The notes under the pieces: generated by a model | The model's input: the letters and a program-made list of their open reading frames with translations, nothing else | Databases searched by the model: none | What the model was told of the DNA's origin: nothing | In this document: in pieces, positions 16,216 through 25,800 of the stretch | How positions within the stretch are numbered: position 1 is the first letter of the stretch | Layout: every line of letters begins with the position of its first letter | Position numbers and translations under genes: made by a program | DNA from: Streptomyces spinosus | GTDB lineage: Bacteria; Actinomycetota; Actinomycetes; Streptomycetales; Streptomycetaceae | Direction of reading: 5' to 3' | DNA length: 64,000 nt | Assembly (NCBI RefSeq): GCF_020400655.1 | Contig: NZ_JAINRC010000006.1 | Coordinates: forward strand, 310,001-374,000

Positions 16216-17949
16216 TCAGCGCAGGACCCGCCGGGCGACATTGGTGGTGACCAGGTCGAGGAGTTCCTCGCCCCGGCCGGACAGGATGGTGCGGATCGCG
16301 TAGAGCGTGAAACCCTTGGCCTGCTCGACTGTGACCGCCGGCGGCACGGACAGCTCCTGGCGGGCCGTCATGACCTCGACCAGGGCGGGGCCGTCGTGCG
16401 CGAAGGCTCCCTTGAGCGCGTCCTCCAGGTCCCCCGGCCGCTCCACCCTGCGGGCCCACAGCCCGACGGCGGCGGCGACCTCGGCGAGCCGCGGATTGTC
16501 CAGCTCGGTCGCGTAGTTGACGATGCCGGCCGCCTTCATCTCCAGCTCGACGAAGTTCAGCGAGCCGTTGTTGAAGACGACGATCTTGGCGGGCAGGCGG
16601 TTCTGCCGCAGGGTGAACAGCTCCCCGAGGAGCATGGTGAGCCCGCCGTCGCCCGACAGCGAGACCACCTGACGGCCCGGGTACGCCGCCTGCGCGCCCA
16701 CGGCGTGGGGCAGGGCGCAGGCCATCGTCCCGTGGTTGAAGGAGCCGAGCAGCCGCCGGTGTCCGTTGAAGGTCAGGTAGCGGGCCGCCCACACCACCGG
16801 GGAGCCGACGTCGACGGTGAAGACCGCGTCCCGGTCCGCGAGGCGGTCCAGGGTGCGGGCCACGAACTGCGGGTGGATCGGGGTGCGTTCGCGGTCGTTG
16901 ACGGCGAGCGCGTCCAGCGACCTGCGCGTGCGGGCGTAGTGGGCGAGGGCCTCGTCGAGATGCCCCCGCCCGCTCTTGACGGTCAGCAGCGGCAGCAGCG
17001 CGGGCAGGGTGTCGCGCACGCTGCCGACCAGGGGCAGGTCGACGTGGGTGCGCCGGCCGATCTGCTCGCCGCGGATGTCGAGCTGGACGACCTTGGCGCC
17101 CCGCGGATAGAACTGCCGGTAGGGGAAGTCGGTGCCCAGCATCAGCAGGGTGTCGGCCTCCTCGATCGCCTTGTAACCGGAGGCGAAGCCGAGCAGACCG
17201 GTCATCCCGACGTCGTAGGGGTTGTCGTACTCGACGTACTCCTTGCCGCGCAGGGCGTGCACGACGGGTGCCTTGAGGGTCTCGGCGAGCCGGACCAGGT
17301 CGTCGTGGGCGCCGGCGGCCCCCGCGCCCGCCAGGATCGTCACCTTCTGCCCGTCGTTCAGCAGCGCCGCGGCCTCGCGCAGATCGGCGTCGTCCGGGCG
17401 CACGACGGTCCTGGCCGGGCGCACCACCGTGGGAGCCAGGTCACGGCCGGTCCGGCCGAGGAAGATCTCACCGGGTACGACGACGACCGCGACGCCCCTG
17501 CGCTCGACGGCCGCCCGCATCGCCATCTCCAGGACGCGCGCACCGTGCTCGGGGCTGGTGACGGCCTCGGCGTAGACGCTGCAGTCGGCGAACAGTTCCT
17601 GCGGGCGGGTCTCCTGGAAGTAGCCGGAGCCGATCTCACCGGCCGGGATCTGGGCGGCGATGGCGAGGACCGGCACACGGCTGCGCTGGGCGTCGAAGAG
17701 GCCGTTGACCAGGTGCAGGTTGCCCGGACCGCAGCTGCCGACGCAGACGGTCAGCTCACCGGTGAGCCCGGCCTCGGCCGCAGCCGCGAAGGCGGCGCTC
17801 TCCTCGTGCCGCACGTGCACCCAGTCGACGTCCCCGTCCCGGCGTATGGCGTCCGTCAGGCCGTTGAGGGAGTCGCCGGGCAGGCCGTACAGGCGCCGCA
17901 CGCCGGAAGCCTTCAGGGAGGCGATGACGTGGTCAGCGAAGGTGGGCAT
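16216..17949 (-). CDS. poxB: PoxB-like thiamine-diphosphate enzyme (pyruvate dehydrogenase, quinone type)
   Basis: The 577-residue protein matches the length of E. coli PoxB (572). The N-terminal pyrimidine-binding domain has the catalytic Glu in RHEESAAFAAAAEA. A central FAD-type domain follows, and the C-terminal diphosphate-binding motif is GDGG (LSGDGGLTMLLGELF) followed 25-30 residues later by FNNGSLNFVELEM. PoxB oxidatively decarboxylates pyruvate to acetate and CO2 and passes electrons to quinone at the membrane. The last ~25 residues (GFTLYAIRTILSGRGEELLD) could play the membrane-binding role of the PoxB tail. Other ThDP enzymes such as acetolactate synthase are less likely given the overall fit. 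Start at ATG 17949 after GAAAGGCGACC. Confidence 0.88.
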   Translation of the reverse strand: MPTFADHVIASLKASGVRRLYGLPGDSLNGLTDAIRRDGDVDWVHVRHEESAAFAAAAEAGLTGELTVCVGSCGPGNLHLVNGLFDAQRSRVPVLAIAAQIPAGEIGSGYFQETRPQELFADCSVYAEAVTSPEHGARVLEMAMRAAVERRGVAVVVVPGEIFLGRTGRDLAPTVVRPARTVVRPDDADLREAAALLNDGQKVTILAGAGAAGAHDDLVRLAETLKAPVVHALRGKEYVEYDNPYDVGMTGLLGFASGYKAIEEADTLLMLGTDFPYRQFYPRGAKVVQLDIRGEQIGRRTHVDLPLVGSVRDTLPALLPLLTVKSGRGHLDEALAHYARTRRSLDALAVNDRERTPIHPQFVARTLDRLADRDAVFTVDVGSPVVWAARYLTFNGHRRLLGSFNHGTMACALPHAVGAQAAYPGRQVVSLSGDGGLTMLLGELFTLRQNRLPAKIVVFNNGSLNFVELEMKAAGIVNYATELDNPRLAEVAAAVGLWARRVERPGDLEDALKGAFAHDGPALVEVMTARQELSVPPAVTVEQAKGFTLYAIRTILSGRGEELLDLVTTNVARRVLR

Positions 17950-18239
17950 ACGGGTCGCCTTTCGTCGGTCGTGAGCGCGTCCGGGGCGGCGGGCCAGCCG
18001 CGCGGGCCGGTGCCCGCCTGCTCGCTGTTCGGCGCGTGCGAGCAGCACCTGATCAGTGTCGGGGAACCGACATCGCGCACACATCCGTCGAATGACTGCG
18101 TCACCGGCGCGACGGGGCCTTCCGTCCCTGCGTCGGACGACTGCCCCGTTTCGTCCTCCGGCGGCCCGTGGGCCGCGGCAGGCGGGGCCCGGCGGGTGCG
18201 CACCGGCGGACACGGCCCCGGTCGCCCGGGCGGCGGCGG

Positions 18240-18488
18240 TCAGCGTTCGGTGGCGGGCCCTGTCGTCGCGGTCCCGGCGGAAGGGGTGCGGCCGTCCTGC
18301 GCGACGGCGGAGGCGGCGGCCCCCTCGACGGCGTCGTCCTCCCGCATGGCCCGGGCCTCGCTCTTGAGGATGCGCATCGAGCGGCCCAGACCGCGGGCCG
18401 CGTCGGGGAGTTTCTTCGACCCGAACAGCGCGATGAGCACGACCGCCACGATGAGCAGGTGCCAGGGTTCCAGTCCGTTGCGAAGCAT
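18240..18488 (-). CDS. tatA: TatA/TatE-family twin-arginine translocase subunit
   Basis: The 82-residue protein has a short N-terminus, one membrane helix ([14 protein letters not shown]) ending in the diagnostic FG hinge, then an amphipathic helix ([20 protein letters not shown]) and an acidic, disordered tail. TatA oligomers form the passage for folded Tat substrates. Here it is a single gene without tatBC, probably a second tatA copy. Seven tandem GGTGTCG heptamers lie directly upstream. Confidence 0.9.
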   Translation of the reverse strand: MLRNGLEPWHLLIVAVVLIALFGSKKLPDAARGLGRSMRILKSEARAMREDDAVEGAAASAVAQDGRTPSAGTATTGPATER

Positions 18489-18513
18489 GGGGTGTTCTCC
18501 TCGGGTCGGTGTT

Positions 18514-18562
18514 GGTGTCAGGTGTCGGGTTTCGGGTGTCGGGTGTCGGGTGTCGGGTGTCA
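18514..18562. repeat. Seven tandem GGTGTCG heptamers upstream of tatA
   Basis: The 49 bp are seven contiguous copies of GGTGTC(G/A), one with a G-to-T change. On the coding strand of tatA they read as repeated CGACACC, so each perfect copy holds GACAC. They lie 26-74 bp upstream of the ATG, in the promoter or leader. Confidence 0.9.
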
Positions 18563-18623
18563 GTACACAGAGCGGAACACATATGCGTCTTCCGCGCAAT
18601 AGCGGGCAACCTGGTACGTGCCG

Positions 18624-20249
18624 TCACACCCAGGTGTCGAGCCACATCCTGCTGTGCCAGTCGGCGTACGGGATCATTTGCCCGGTGTAGAGCGGGAGGA
18701 AGTAGACGAAGTTCCAGGCGATGAGCAGGACCAGCACACCCGCGGCCACCGCGCCCACCGTGCGGCGTCCGCGGTCCGCGCCCGGCGGGCCGGCCACGGC
18801 TCCCAGCAGCATCGTCACGGCCAGGCACAGGAACGGCACGAGGACCACCGCGTAGAAGGAGAAGATCGTGCGGTCCTGGTAGAGGAACCAGGGCAGATAG
18901 CCGGCGCCCACCCCGCACAGGACGGCGCCGGCCCGCCAGTCGCGGCGCAGCGCCCATCGGTGGAGCAGGTACACCAGGGCGCAGCACGCCGACCACCACA
19001 GCAGCGGTGTGCCGAGGGCGAGGACCGTCTGCGAGCAGTCGACCGCCGTGTGGCAGCCGTCCTGCCCGGGCTTCGGAGCCTGGTAGTGGAAGAGCACGGG
19101 GCGGCCCAGGACCAGCCAGCTCCAGGGGTTGGACTCGTACGAGTGGGGCGAGTGCAGCCCCACGTTGAACTGGTAGACGCCGTACTCGTAGTGCCACCAG
19201 CTGCGCAGCGGGGCGGGAACCCACGACCAGGTGCCGCCGCGGCCGTCGGCCCAGTGGCGTCCGTAACCCTTGCCGGACAGGAACCAGCCGGTCCAGGTCG
19301 CCAGGTACGTCATCGCGGCGACCGGGACCAACGACAGGAACGACCGGCCCAGGTCCTCGCGCAGCACCGCCCGGTACGGGCGGCGGGCCCCGGCGACGCG
19401 GCGGGCGCCGACGTCCCACAGCACGGTCAGGACCACGAAGAACGCGAGGACGTAGAGCCCGTTCCACTTGGTGGAGGCCGCCAGTCCCAGGAAGAGGCCG
19501 GCGGCGAGCCGCCAGGGGCGGGCCCCGGTCCCGGCACGGTCACCGGTGTGCGCGTCCGGGCGCGCCCGGCCGTCCGCGCCGACGGGCAGGGCCGCCGCGA
19601 GCCGGGCCCGTGCGCGGTCCCGGTCGATCAGCAGGCAGCCGAACGCCGCCAGGACGAAGAACATCACCACGAGGTCCAGCAGCGCGGTACGGCTCATCAC
19701 CAGGTGCAGACCGTCCAGCGCCATCAGCGCGCCGGCCAGGCACCCCAGCAGGGTCGAACGGAACAGGCGGCGGCCTATCCGGCACAGCATGAGCACCGAC
19801 AGGGTGCCGAGGGCCGCCGTCATGAACCGCCAGCCGAACGGGTCCAGGCCGAACATCCACTCGCCGAGGGCGATCACCCACTTGCCCGTCGGGGGGTGCG
19901 CGACGAAGGCCCCGGTGTCGGAGAGCGGGACCGCCTGGGGGTGCGCGAGGATCTGCGGGTCGGTGATCTTGCGGTCCGGCCAGGTGCCCTCGTAGCCGAG
20001 CCGCAGCAGGGACCAGGCGTCCTTGGCGTAGTAGGTCTCGTCGAAGACGAGGCCGCGCGGCCGGCCGAGGTGCCGGAACCGGACCGCCCCGGCCAGGACG
20101 GCGACGAGCACCGGCCCCAGCCAGTCCATCGCCTTCGCGACGCGCTGCGCACGCGCCGGACCGAGACGTGTGCGCTCCCACAGGCGGTCCGCCGGCTGCG
20201 GGAAGGGCGGAACGAGACGCTCGCGGACATCGGTCCCCGGGCCTGCCAT
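18624..20249 (-). CDS. pmt: Polyprenyl-phosphate-mannose protein O-mannosyltransferase (Pmt)
   Basis: The 541-residue integral membrane protein has about ten helices. The first extracytoplasmic loop carries the GT39 catalytic Asp-Glu (GLVFDETYYAKDAWSLLRLG), followed by DPQILAHPQAVPL and HPPTGKWVIALGEWMFGLDP. A later conserved stretch is SSTKWNGLY-like (AASTKWNGLYVLAFF). The family transfers mannose from polyprenyl-phosphate-mannose to Ser/Thr of proteins during secretion. In Streptomyces, Pmt glycosylates lipoproteins and serves as a phage-receptor determinant. The start at ATG 20249 places a basic cytoplasmic N-terminus before helix 1. Confidence 0.92.
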   Translation of the reverse strand: MAGPGTDVRERLVPPFPQPADRLWERTRLGPARAQRVAKAMDWLGPVLVAVLAGAVRFRHLGRPRGLVFDETYYAKDAWSLLRLGYEGTWPDRKITDPQILAHPQAVPLSDTGAFVAHPPTGKWVIALGEWMFGLDPFGWRFMTAALGTLSVLMLCRIGRRLFRSTLLGCLAGALMALDGLHLVMSRTALLDLVVMFFVLAAFGCLLIDRDRARARLAAALPVGADGRARPDAHTGDRAGTGARPWRLAAGLFLGLAASTKWNGLYVLAFFVVLTVLWDVGARRVAGARRPYRAVLREDLGRSFLSLVPVAAMTYLATWTGWFLSGKGYGRHWADGRGGTWSWVPAPLRSWWHYEYGVYQFNVGLHSPHSYESNPWSWLVLGRPVLFHYQAPKPGQDGCHTAVDCSQTVLALGTPLLWWSACCALVYLLHRWALRRDWRAGAVLCGVGAGYLPWFLYQDRTIFSFYAVVLVPFLCLAVTMLLGAVAGPPGADRGRRTVGAVAAGVLVLLIAWNFVYFLPLYTGQMIPYADWHSRMWLDTWV

Positions 20250-20362
20250 GCCTCCGGGGGCACGCGTCGCGCTGTGTGGGTGCACTGCTGTCGCCTTGTT
20301 CCTTTGCGTGTCGCTTGCCCCTGATGATGCCGCCCGGGCCGTGCGGGTTCCACGGTTCGCAC

Positions 20363-20392
20363 GGGAACAAAAAAGTCTACGGCTGTATACTT
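20363..20392 (+). promoter_or_regulatory. Promoter and probable TetR operator of the SDR gene
   Basis: GGGAAC (20363-20368) and TATACT (20386-20391) have a 17-bp spacer. An inverted repeat AAGTCTAC-GGCT-GTATACTT (20373-20392, 7 of 8 pairs) overlaps the -10, an ideal place for repression. The nearby TetR gene is the obvious candidate regulator. Confidence 0.6.
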
Positions 20393-20452
20393 GGTGCCAG
20401 TGACACACCTTCCCTGCCACCACGGCATGGAGTCCCAGAAGAGAGAACAGCA

Positions 20453-21253
20453 ATGAACCTCAATCTGACCGGCAAGCGCGCACTCGTCACCGGTTCGAGC
20501 AGCGGGCTCGGTGAGGCCACCGCGAAGCTGCTGGCGGCGGAAGGCGCGGCGGTCGTGGTGCACGGCCGGGGCAAGGAACGCACGGAGAAGGTCGCGCGGG
20601 AGATCCGCGAGGCCGGCGGCAGCGCCACCGCGGTTCTCGGCGACCTGTCCGACGACGAGGCCGCCGCCGGGGTGGCCCGTGCGGCCACCGCCGACGGTCC
20701 CGTCGACATCCTCGTCAACAACGCCGGCTTCTACCGGCACCTGTCGTGGGCCCAGGCGAGCCCCGACGAGTGGCGGGACACCTACAACGTCAACGTCGTC
20801 TCGGGTGTCCGGATGATCCAGCACCTGGTCCCGGCGATGCGGGAGCGCGGCTGGGGACGGGTGGTGACGATCGGCGGCGGTCTCGCCTCCCAGCCGATGA
20901 ACACCCACCCGCAGTACAACGCCACCCTGGCGGCCCGGCACAACCTCGCCGTGTCGCTGGCCCGTGAGCTGAAGGGCACCGGCGTCACCTCCAACGTGGT
21001 GTCACCCGGAGCGATCCTGGTCGAGGCCACCAAGGAACTCGTCACCGGTATCGGCCCCGCCCGGGGCTGGGGCCACACCTGGGAGGAGATCCAGCCCAAC
21101 GCCGTCGAGGCACTCATCCCCAACGACCAGGAGCGGTTCGGCGAGCCGGACGAGATCGCGGCGGCGGTGGCGTACCTGTGCAGCGACTACGCCCAGTACG
21201 TCAGCGGAGCGACGATCCGCGTGGACGGCGGGCTCATCCGGTCCGCGTTCTGA
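20453..21253 (+). CDS. Short-chain dehydrogenase/reductase with an incomplete catalytic tetrad
   Basis: The 266-residue Rossmann-fold protein has nucleotide-binding TGSSSGLG at residues 13-20, NNAG in ILVNNAGFYRH, and the C-terminal YVSGATIRVDGG motif. The active-site tyrosine Y155 is present (HPQYNATLAARHN), but the usual Lys four residues later is Leu159 and the Ser expected ~13 residues earlier is a glycine (TIGGGLASQ). It may be an atypical or non-catalytic SDR. ATG at 20453 follows a purine-rich GAGAGAAC. A TetR gene lies convergent just downstream, and a candidate TetR operator overlaps the promoter. Confidence 0.9.
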   Translation: MNLNLTGKRALVTGSSSGLGEATAKLLAAEGAAVVVHGRGKERTEKVAREIREAGGSATAVLGDLSDDEAAAGVARAATADGPVDILVNNAGFYRHLSWAQASPDEWRDTYNVNVVSGVRMIQHLVPAMRERGWGRVVTIGGGLASQPMNTHPQYNATLAARHNLAVSLARELKGTGVTSNVVSPGAILVEATKELVTGIGPARGWGHTWEEIQPNAVEALIPNDQERFGEPDEIAAAVAYLCSDYAQYVSGATIRVDGGLIRSAF

Positions 21254-21279
21254 GCGCGAGCGGACGACATGCCCGCCGA

Positions 21280-21299
21280 CGCGTCCCGGCTGGGACGCG
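21280..21299. terminator. Short bidirectional hairpin
   Basis: CGCGTCCC-GGCT-GGGACGCG forms an 8-bp stem between the convergent SDR and TetR genes. Confidence 0.6.
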
Positions 21300-21318
21300 G
21301 ACGCGGCGACGTGACCTC

Positions 21319-21939
21319 CTAGCCCTCCGCGCCGTCCGGGCCGGCGGCGGGCGTGGACGTGGCGTCGGTCTCGCCGGTGACCGGGCGGAGCATGCCGGCG
21401 AGGATCTCCGCGAGGCGTTCGTTGTCGGCCGCCGCGAGCGCGCCGATGCCGACGACGCTGCGCAGCAGCCACGTACCGGCGACCAGCGCGAGCCCGAGCT
21501 GAGCGCGGACGTCCGCGTCCGAGCCGCCGAGCAGCCCGGCGAGCCGGGCGCCCACGTGGGTCTCGACGCCCTGCCGGACGATGCTCGCCGCCTCCGGGTC
21601 CGACGCCGAGCGCAGCAACAGCAGGAACGGGTCGAGCGGCTCGGCGCCGGGCGTCGTACGCTCGGCGAGCGTGCGGGCGATGGAGTGCGCCAGACCGGGG
21701 AGTTCGTCGCCGACGATGGTCGGTGGGCCGAAGGCACGGTCGACGGCCTGGGCGAACAGGCCCTCCTTCGAGCCGAAGTAACGGTTGATCATCATCGCCG
21801 TGACACCCGCTCGCTCGGCGATCTGCCGTACCCCGGCCCGGGCGTAGCCGTGCTCGGTGAATTCGACGACCGCGGCCGCGAGGATCGCCTCGCGTGTCGC
21901 GGCGCCGTCGCGTTTACGGGCGGGCTGTGCGGCGCTCAT
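21319..21939 (-). CDS. TetR-family transcriptional regulator
   Basis: The 206-residue protein has an N-terminal TetR helix-turn-helix (REAILAAAVVEFTEHGYARA, VRQIAERAGVTAMMINRYFG, SKEGLF) and a C-terminal ligand and dimerisation domain of the Streptomyces TetR_C type. There is no ribosome site before ATG 21939; an in-frame ATG at 21951 is an alternative and translation may be leaderless. It probably represses the convergent SDR gene through the inverted repeat at 20373-20392. Confidence 0.92.
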   Translation of the reverse strand: MSAAQPARKRDGAATREAILAAAVVEFTEHGYARAGVRQIAERAGVTAMMINRYFGSKEGLFAQAVDRAFGPPTIVGDELPGLAHSIARTLAERTTPGAEPLDPFLLLLRSASDPEAASIVRQGVETHVGARLAGLLGGSDADVRAQLGLALVAGTWLLRSVVGIGALAAADNERLAEILAGMLRPVTGETDATSTPAAGPDGAEG

Positions 21940-22286
21940 GGCGACGAGCATACGTGGGGCCGCTTCGACGCCCGGCGTGCGCCGCCCCCAGGCAGCGCGG
22001 CGGCGACCGCGAACGGCCCGGGCGTCTCCCCGCCGCCCATGCCGCGCGTGACCGCGCCGGCCGGCTCGCCGCGCCGCCACCCGCCCGCCGAGCCTGATCG
22101 GGGACCCTGGTCGGGCAGGCGCGCGGCAGCGCTGTCCGGGCCGACACCCGCGGCGTCGCCGTTCGTCATCCGTGACGCATGGCTACGTACCGACACGTGT
22201 GTCCGCCCGATTGGCTAACATGCGCAGGCCATGTGTGCCGGTGCCGTACGGCCCGGCCGTCGCCCGCCCCTTCAGGAGATCCGGCC
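21940..22286. other. 347-bp divergent intergenic region
   Basis: No gene seen. It separates the TetR gene from the DUF6924-like gene. GACAC-GT-GTGTC, an inverted GACAC pair, lies at 22192-22203, 84 bp upstream of the DUF6924 start. A related GGCCATGTGTGCC lies near 22230. Confidence 0.4.
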
Positions 22287-22709
22287 GTGAAGAGCCTGCC
22301 GCAGAACGAGGACACCCTGCTGATCCGCACCGACTTCTCCGACGAGGACGCCTGGCGGAGGCTGTGCGCGGTGGTCACCACCCCCGACGAGGAGGACGGG
22401 TTCCTCGCGGCGCTGCACATCGTGGACGACCCCGCCTACCGCGACCTGACCACCGAGCAGATCGTGGCGCTCGCGCCCGCCGAGGACGACCTGCTGATCC
22501 TGGCGGACCTGCAGGCCCTGAGCGGATCGGAGATGCCGCTGCTGGCCGTCCTGACGGGCGAGGAGGACGCGCCGGAGCGGGGCTTCGACGAACTCCGGGT
22601 GGTTGCAGCTCAGTTGTGGGCGGTCGAGAACAACATCTCCCTCGCCAACATGGACTGGGAGGAGTTCGTGGACGCCGCGGACGACGACGGCGTCTTCCGG
22701 GGATTCTGA
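22287..22709 (+). CDS. Small acidic protein, DUF6924-like
   Basis: The 140-residue acidic soluble protein opens with SLPQNEDTLLIRTDFSDEDA, characteristic of a family of small Streptomyces proteins of unknown function (DUF6924). It ends ANMDWEEFVDAADDDGVFRG. No signal peptide or membrane helix. GTG at 22287 follows CAGGAGAT at good spacing. It may be cytoplasmic and interact with a partner protein; nothing in the neighbourhood identifies the role. Confidence 0.8.
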   Translation: MKSLPQNEDTLLIRTDFSDEDAWRRLCAVVTTPDEEDGFLAALHIVDDPAYRDLTTEQIVALAPAEDDLLILADLQALSGSEMPLLAVLTGEEDAPERGFDELRVVAAQLWAVENNISLANMDWEEFVDAADDDGVFRGF

Positions 22710-22803
22710 CCCCGCCGGGCAACCCGGACGCCCTGCCGACCGGTTCACCTGTCGGAACACCGTCCCCGTCCCACGACCAAGGGACGGCAACAGGAGGGTT
22801 GCA

Positions 22804-25800
22804 GTGACAGGACACAGAACAGCGGCGCTGCTGCTGGGGGCCGGCACGCTGGCGGCGTTGATCGTCGCCCCGGCCGGCGCGGCGCCGACGGGGCCCGCCG
22901 CGGGCCGGCCGGGCCCGGCCGTCGCCGGGCCCGTCGAGAAGGTCACCCTCATCACGGGTGACACGGTCAGCTACCGGCGCACGGGCGGCACCGTCGAGGT
23001 CGTCGGTACCGCTCCCGCCCCTCGGCGGCGTGAAGCGGCCTTCGCGCGCTTCACCGAGAAGGGCCACACCTATGTCGTACCGCAGGACGCCTGGGGCGCG
23101 CTGACACGGGGCGAGGTGGACCGCGCCCTGTTCGACATCACGGGGCTCGCGGCCCAGCGGCTCGACGACGGTCACACCGGCCGTATCGGCGTGCTCGTCA
23201 CCGGCAGGCCGGGCAGCGCGCCCAAGACCGCGACACCGTCCACCGCCGAGGTCACCCGTACCCTGCCGCGGCTGGGCATACGGGCGCTGTCCACGCGCAA
23301 GTCGGACGCGACCGCGCTGTGGGCGGCCCTGACCGGGGAGAAGGGCGGTGCCGGCGCCCGCCGGGCCGCTCCCGCGCACGGCACGAAGATCTGGCTGGAC
23401 GGGGTCGTACGCCCCACCCTGGACGTGAGCGTGCCGCTGGTCGGGGCGCCCTCGGCCTGGAAGCACGGGTACGAGGGCGACGGCGTGAAGGTAGCCGTCC
23501 TCGACACGGGCATCGCCACCGGCCACCCCGATCTGAAGGGGAAGGTCGACGCCGCGAAGAACTTCACCGACGCGGCCGGGACCGGGGACCACGTGGGCCA
23601 CGGCACCCATGTGGCGTCCACCATCACCGGCAACGGCGCGGCGTCCGGCGGCCGTTACCGGGGTGTGGCCCCCGGCGCGCGGTTGCTGAACGGCAAGGTC
23701 CTGGACGACACGGGCCGGGGCAGCGACTCGCAGGTCCTCGCCGGCATGGAGTGGGCCGTCCAGCAGGGCGCCAAGGTGGTCAACATGAGCCTGGGCGGGG
23801 AGTTCCCCAGTGACGGCACCGACGTGCTGTCCTCCGCGGTGAACGAACTGTCCGCCTCGTCGGGGGCGCTGTTCGTGGTGGCCGCCGGCAACTCCGGCAC
23901 GCCGGAGAGCGTGTCGTCACCCGGCGCCGCGGACGCGGCGCTGACCGTGGCGAGCACCACCAAGCGGGACACCCTCAGCTCCTTCTCCAGCCGGGGACCC
24001 CGCATCGGCGACTTCGGGCTGAAGCCGGAGATCTCGGCGCCCGGCGAGGACATCACCGCGGCCCGTGCCCCCGGCGCGTTCCCGGACGCACCCGGTGACA
24101 CCCACTACGTGACGCTGTCGGGCACGTCGATGGCCACCCCGCACGTCGCGGGCGCCGCGGCGATCCTGGCGGGCGAACACCCCGGCTGGACCGGGCAGCA
24201 GATCAAGGCCGCGCTCACGGGGTCGGCGACGGTGCTGAAGGGCATCGACGTGTTCGGCAACGGCGCGGGCCGCCTCGACGTCGCGCGCGCCGCCGCGCAG
24301 CCCGTGCGCGCGCTCACCCCGTCGCTGGGCCTGGGACGGCTGTCCTGGCCCCACGACCCGGCGAAGCCGGCCGGCGGGAAGGTCACCTACGCCAACGACG
24401 GTGACACCCCGGTCACCCTGGCCCTGAGCCTGTCGGTGACCGGCACGGCGGGCGCGCCCGCCCCGGAGGGTCTGTCCTCGGCCCCGGCGTCGCTCACCGT
24501 TCCGGCGCACGGCACCGCCTCCGCCACCGTCCGGGTCTCCGCCGGCTCCGGGTCCACCGGCTCCTGGGAGGGCCGGCTGACGGCGGCCGCGGGAGACACC
24601 CGCGTGGTGACTCCGGTGGCCGCCGACGTCCTGGACCGCACCGGCACGATGACGGTCCGGGTGCTCGACCGGTCCGGGCAGCCGATCGACGCGAGCGGCA
24701 TCTTGATGGTGCTGCAGAACGACGCCACCGGCGCCGTGTACTTCCCCGCGGCCGGCGAGGGGTCCGGCACGGGTGACGCCCTCTCGGTCGCCGCGGAGGT
24801 CCCCGTCGGGACGTACCGCCTGCTGGGCGTGGGGCTGGCGGACGAGTCGCCGGGTGTGTCGACGACCTACTTCGCGCGGGACGGACTGCGCGTCGACGGC
24901 GACCGGGCCGTCACCCTCGACGCACGCGAGGCCCAGCCGGTGACGGCCGAGCTGAACGATCCCGCCGCCCGTCCCGAGATCTACACCGCCAACGTCACCC
25001 TCCGCTCCGTGGTGGCCGGCACCGCACAGACCAGCGACTTCTCCGTGGTCAGCAACTACCCGCACCGCTATGTGCAGTCGACCGAGGCCATCCCCGGGAC
25101 GACCTTCTCCTACAGCGCGGCCTGGGCCCCGCCGCACAACCGGGTGACGACGGTGGGCGAGGACCCGTACGAGGTCGGCGACGTGGAGGACCCCCGGCCC
25201 GAGGGCTACGAGGGGGACGTCACCGCGCGGCTGGCGGACATCGGCGAGGAGACGGACCCCGACCGGATCGGCGACGTCGGCGGCAAGGTCGTCCTCATCG
25301 CCCCGGACGTCCGGGGCGAGCCCGTCGATCCGCCCACGGCCGAGCAGTTCGCCCCGCTGGTCAAGGCCCTGCGGGACCGGGGCGCCGCCCTGGTGCTCAC
25401 GTACGACTACCTCGGGGACACCGGGGCACTGCCGGTGCTCTACCTCATCCGCCCCGAGGACGTCCAGGGCCTGCGGGACCGGGCGGCGGCCGGACAGGAC
25501 CGGGTCCACGTGCGGGGCCGGCCCGTGACCCCGACGTCGTACGCCCTGTACGACTCGGTGGGCACGGCGCTTCCGCACGGGCAGGCCTGGCACTTCGACC
25601 GTGCCGCGCTGGCCCGGGTGGACGCCCTGTACCGCAACCCGGCCGGGGGGCGCCACGTCTCCTCCCAGGCGCTGACCTTCACGGACACGACGACCGGTCT
25701 GACGGACACGGCGCTGTCCGCGCCGACGTTCCCGCAAAGGCGCGTGGAGTACTTCACCCCGGGGGTCCTCTGGGGCGCCGAGACGTCCGTCGGGCTGACC

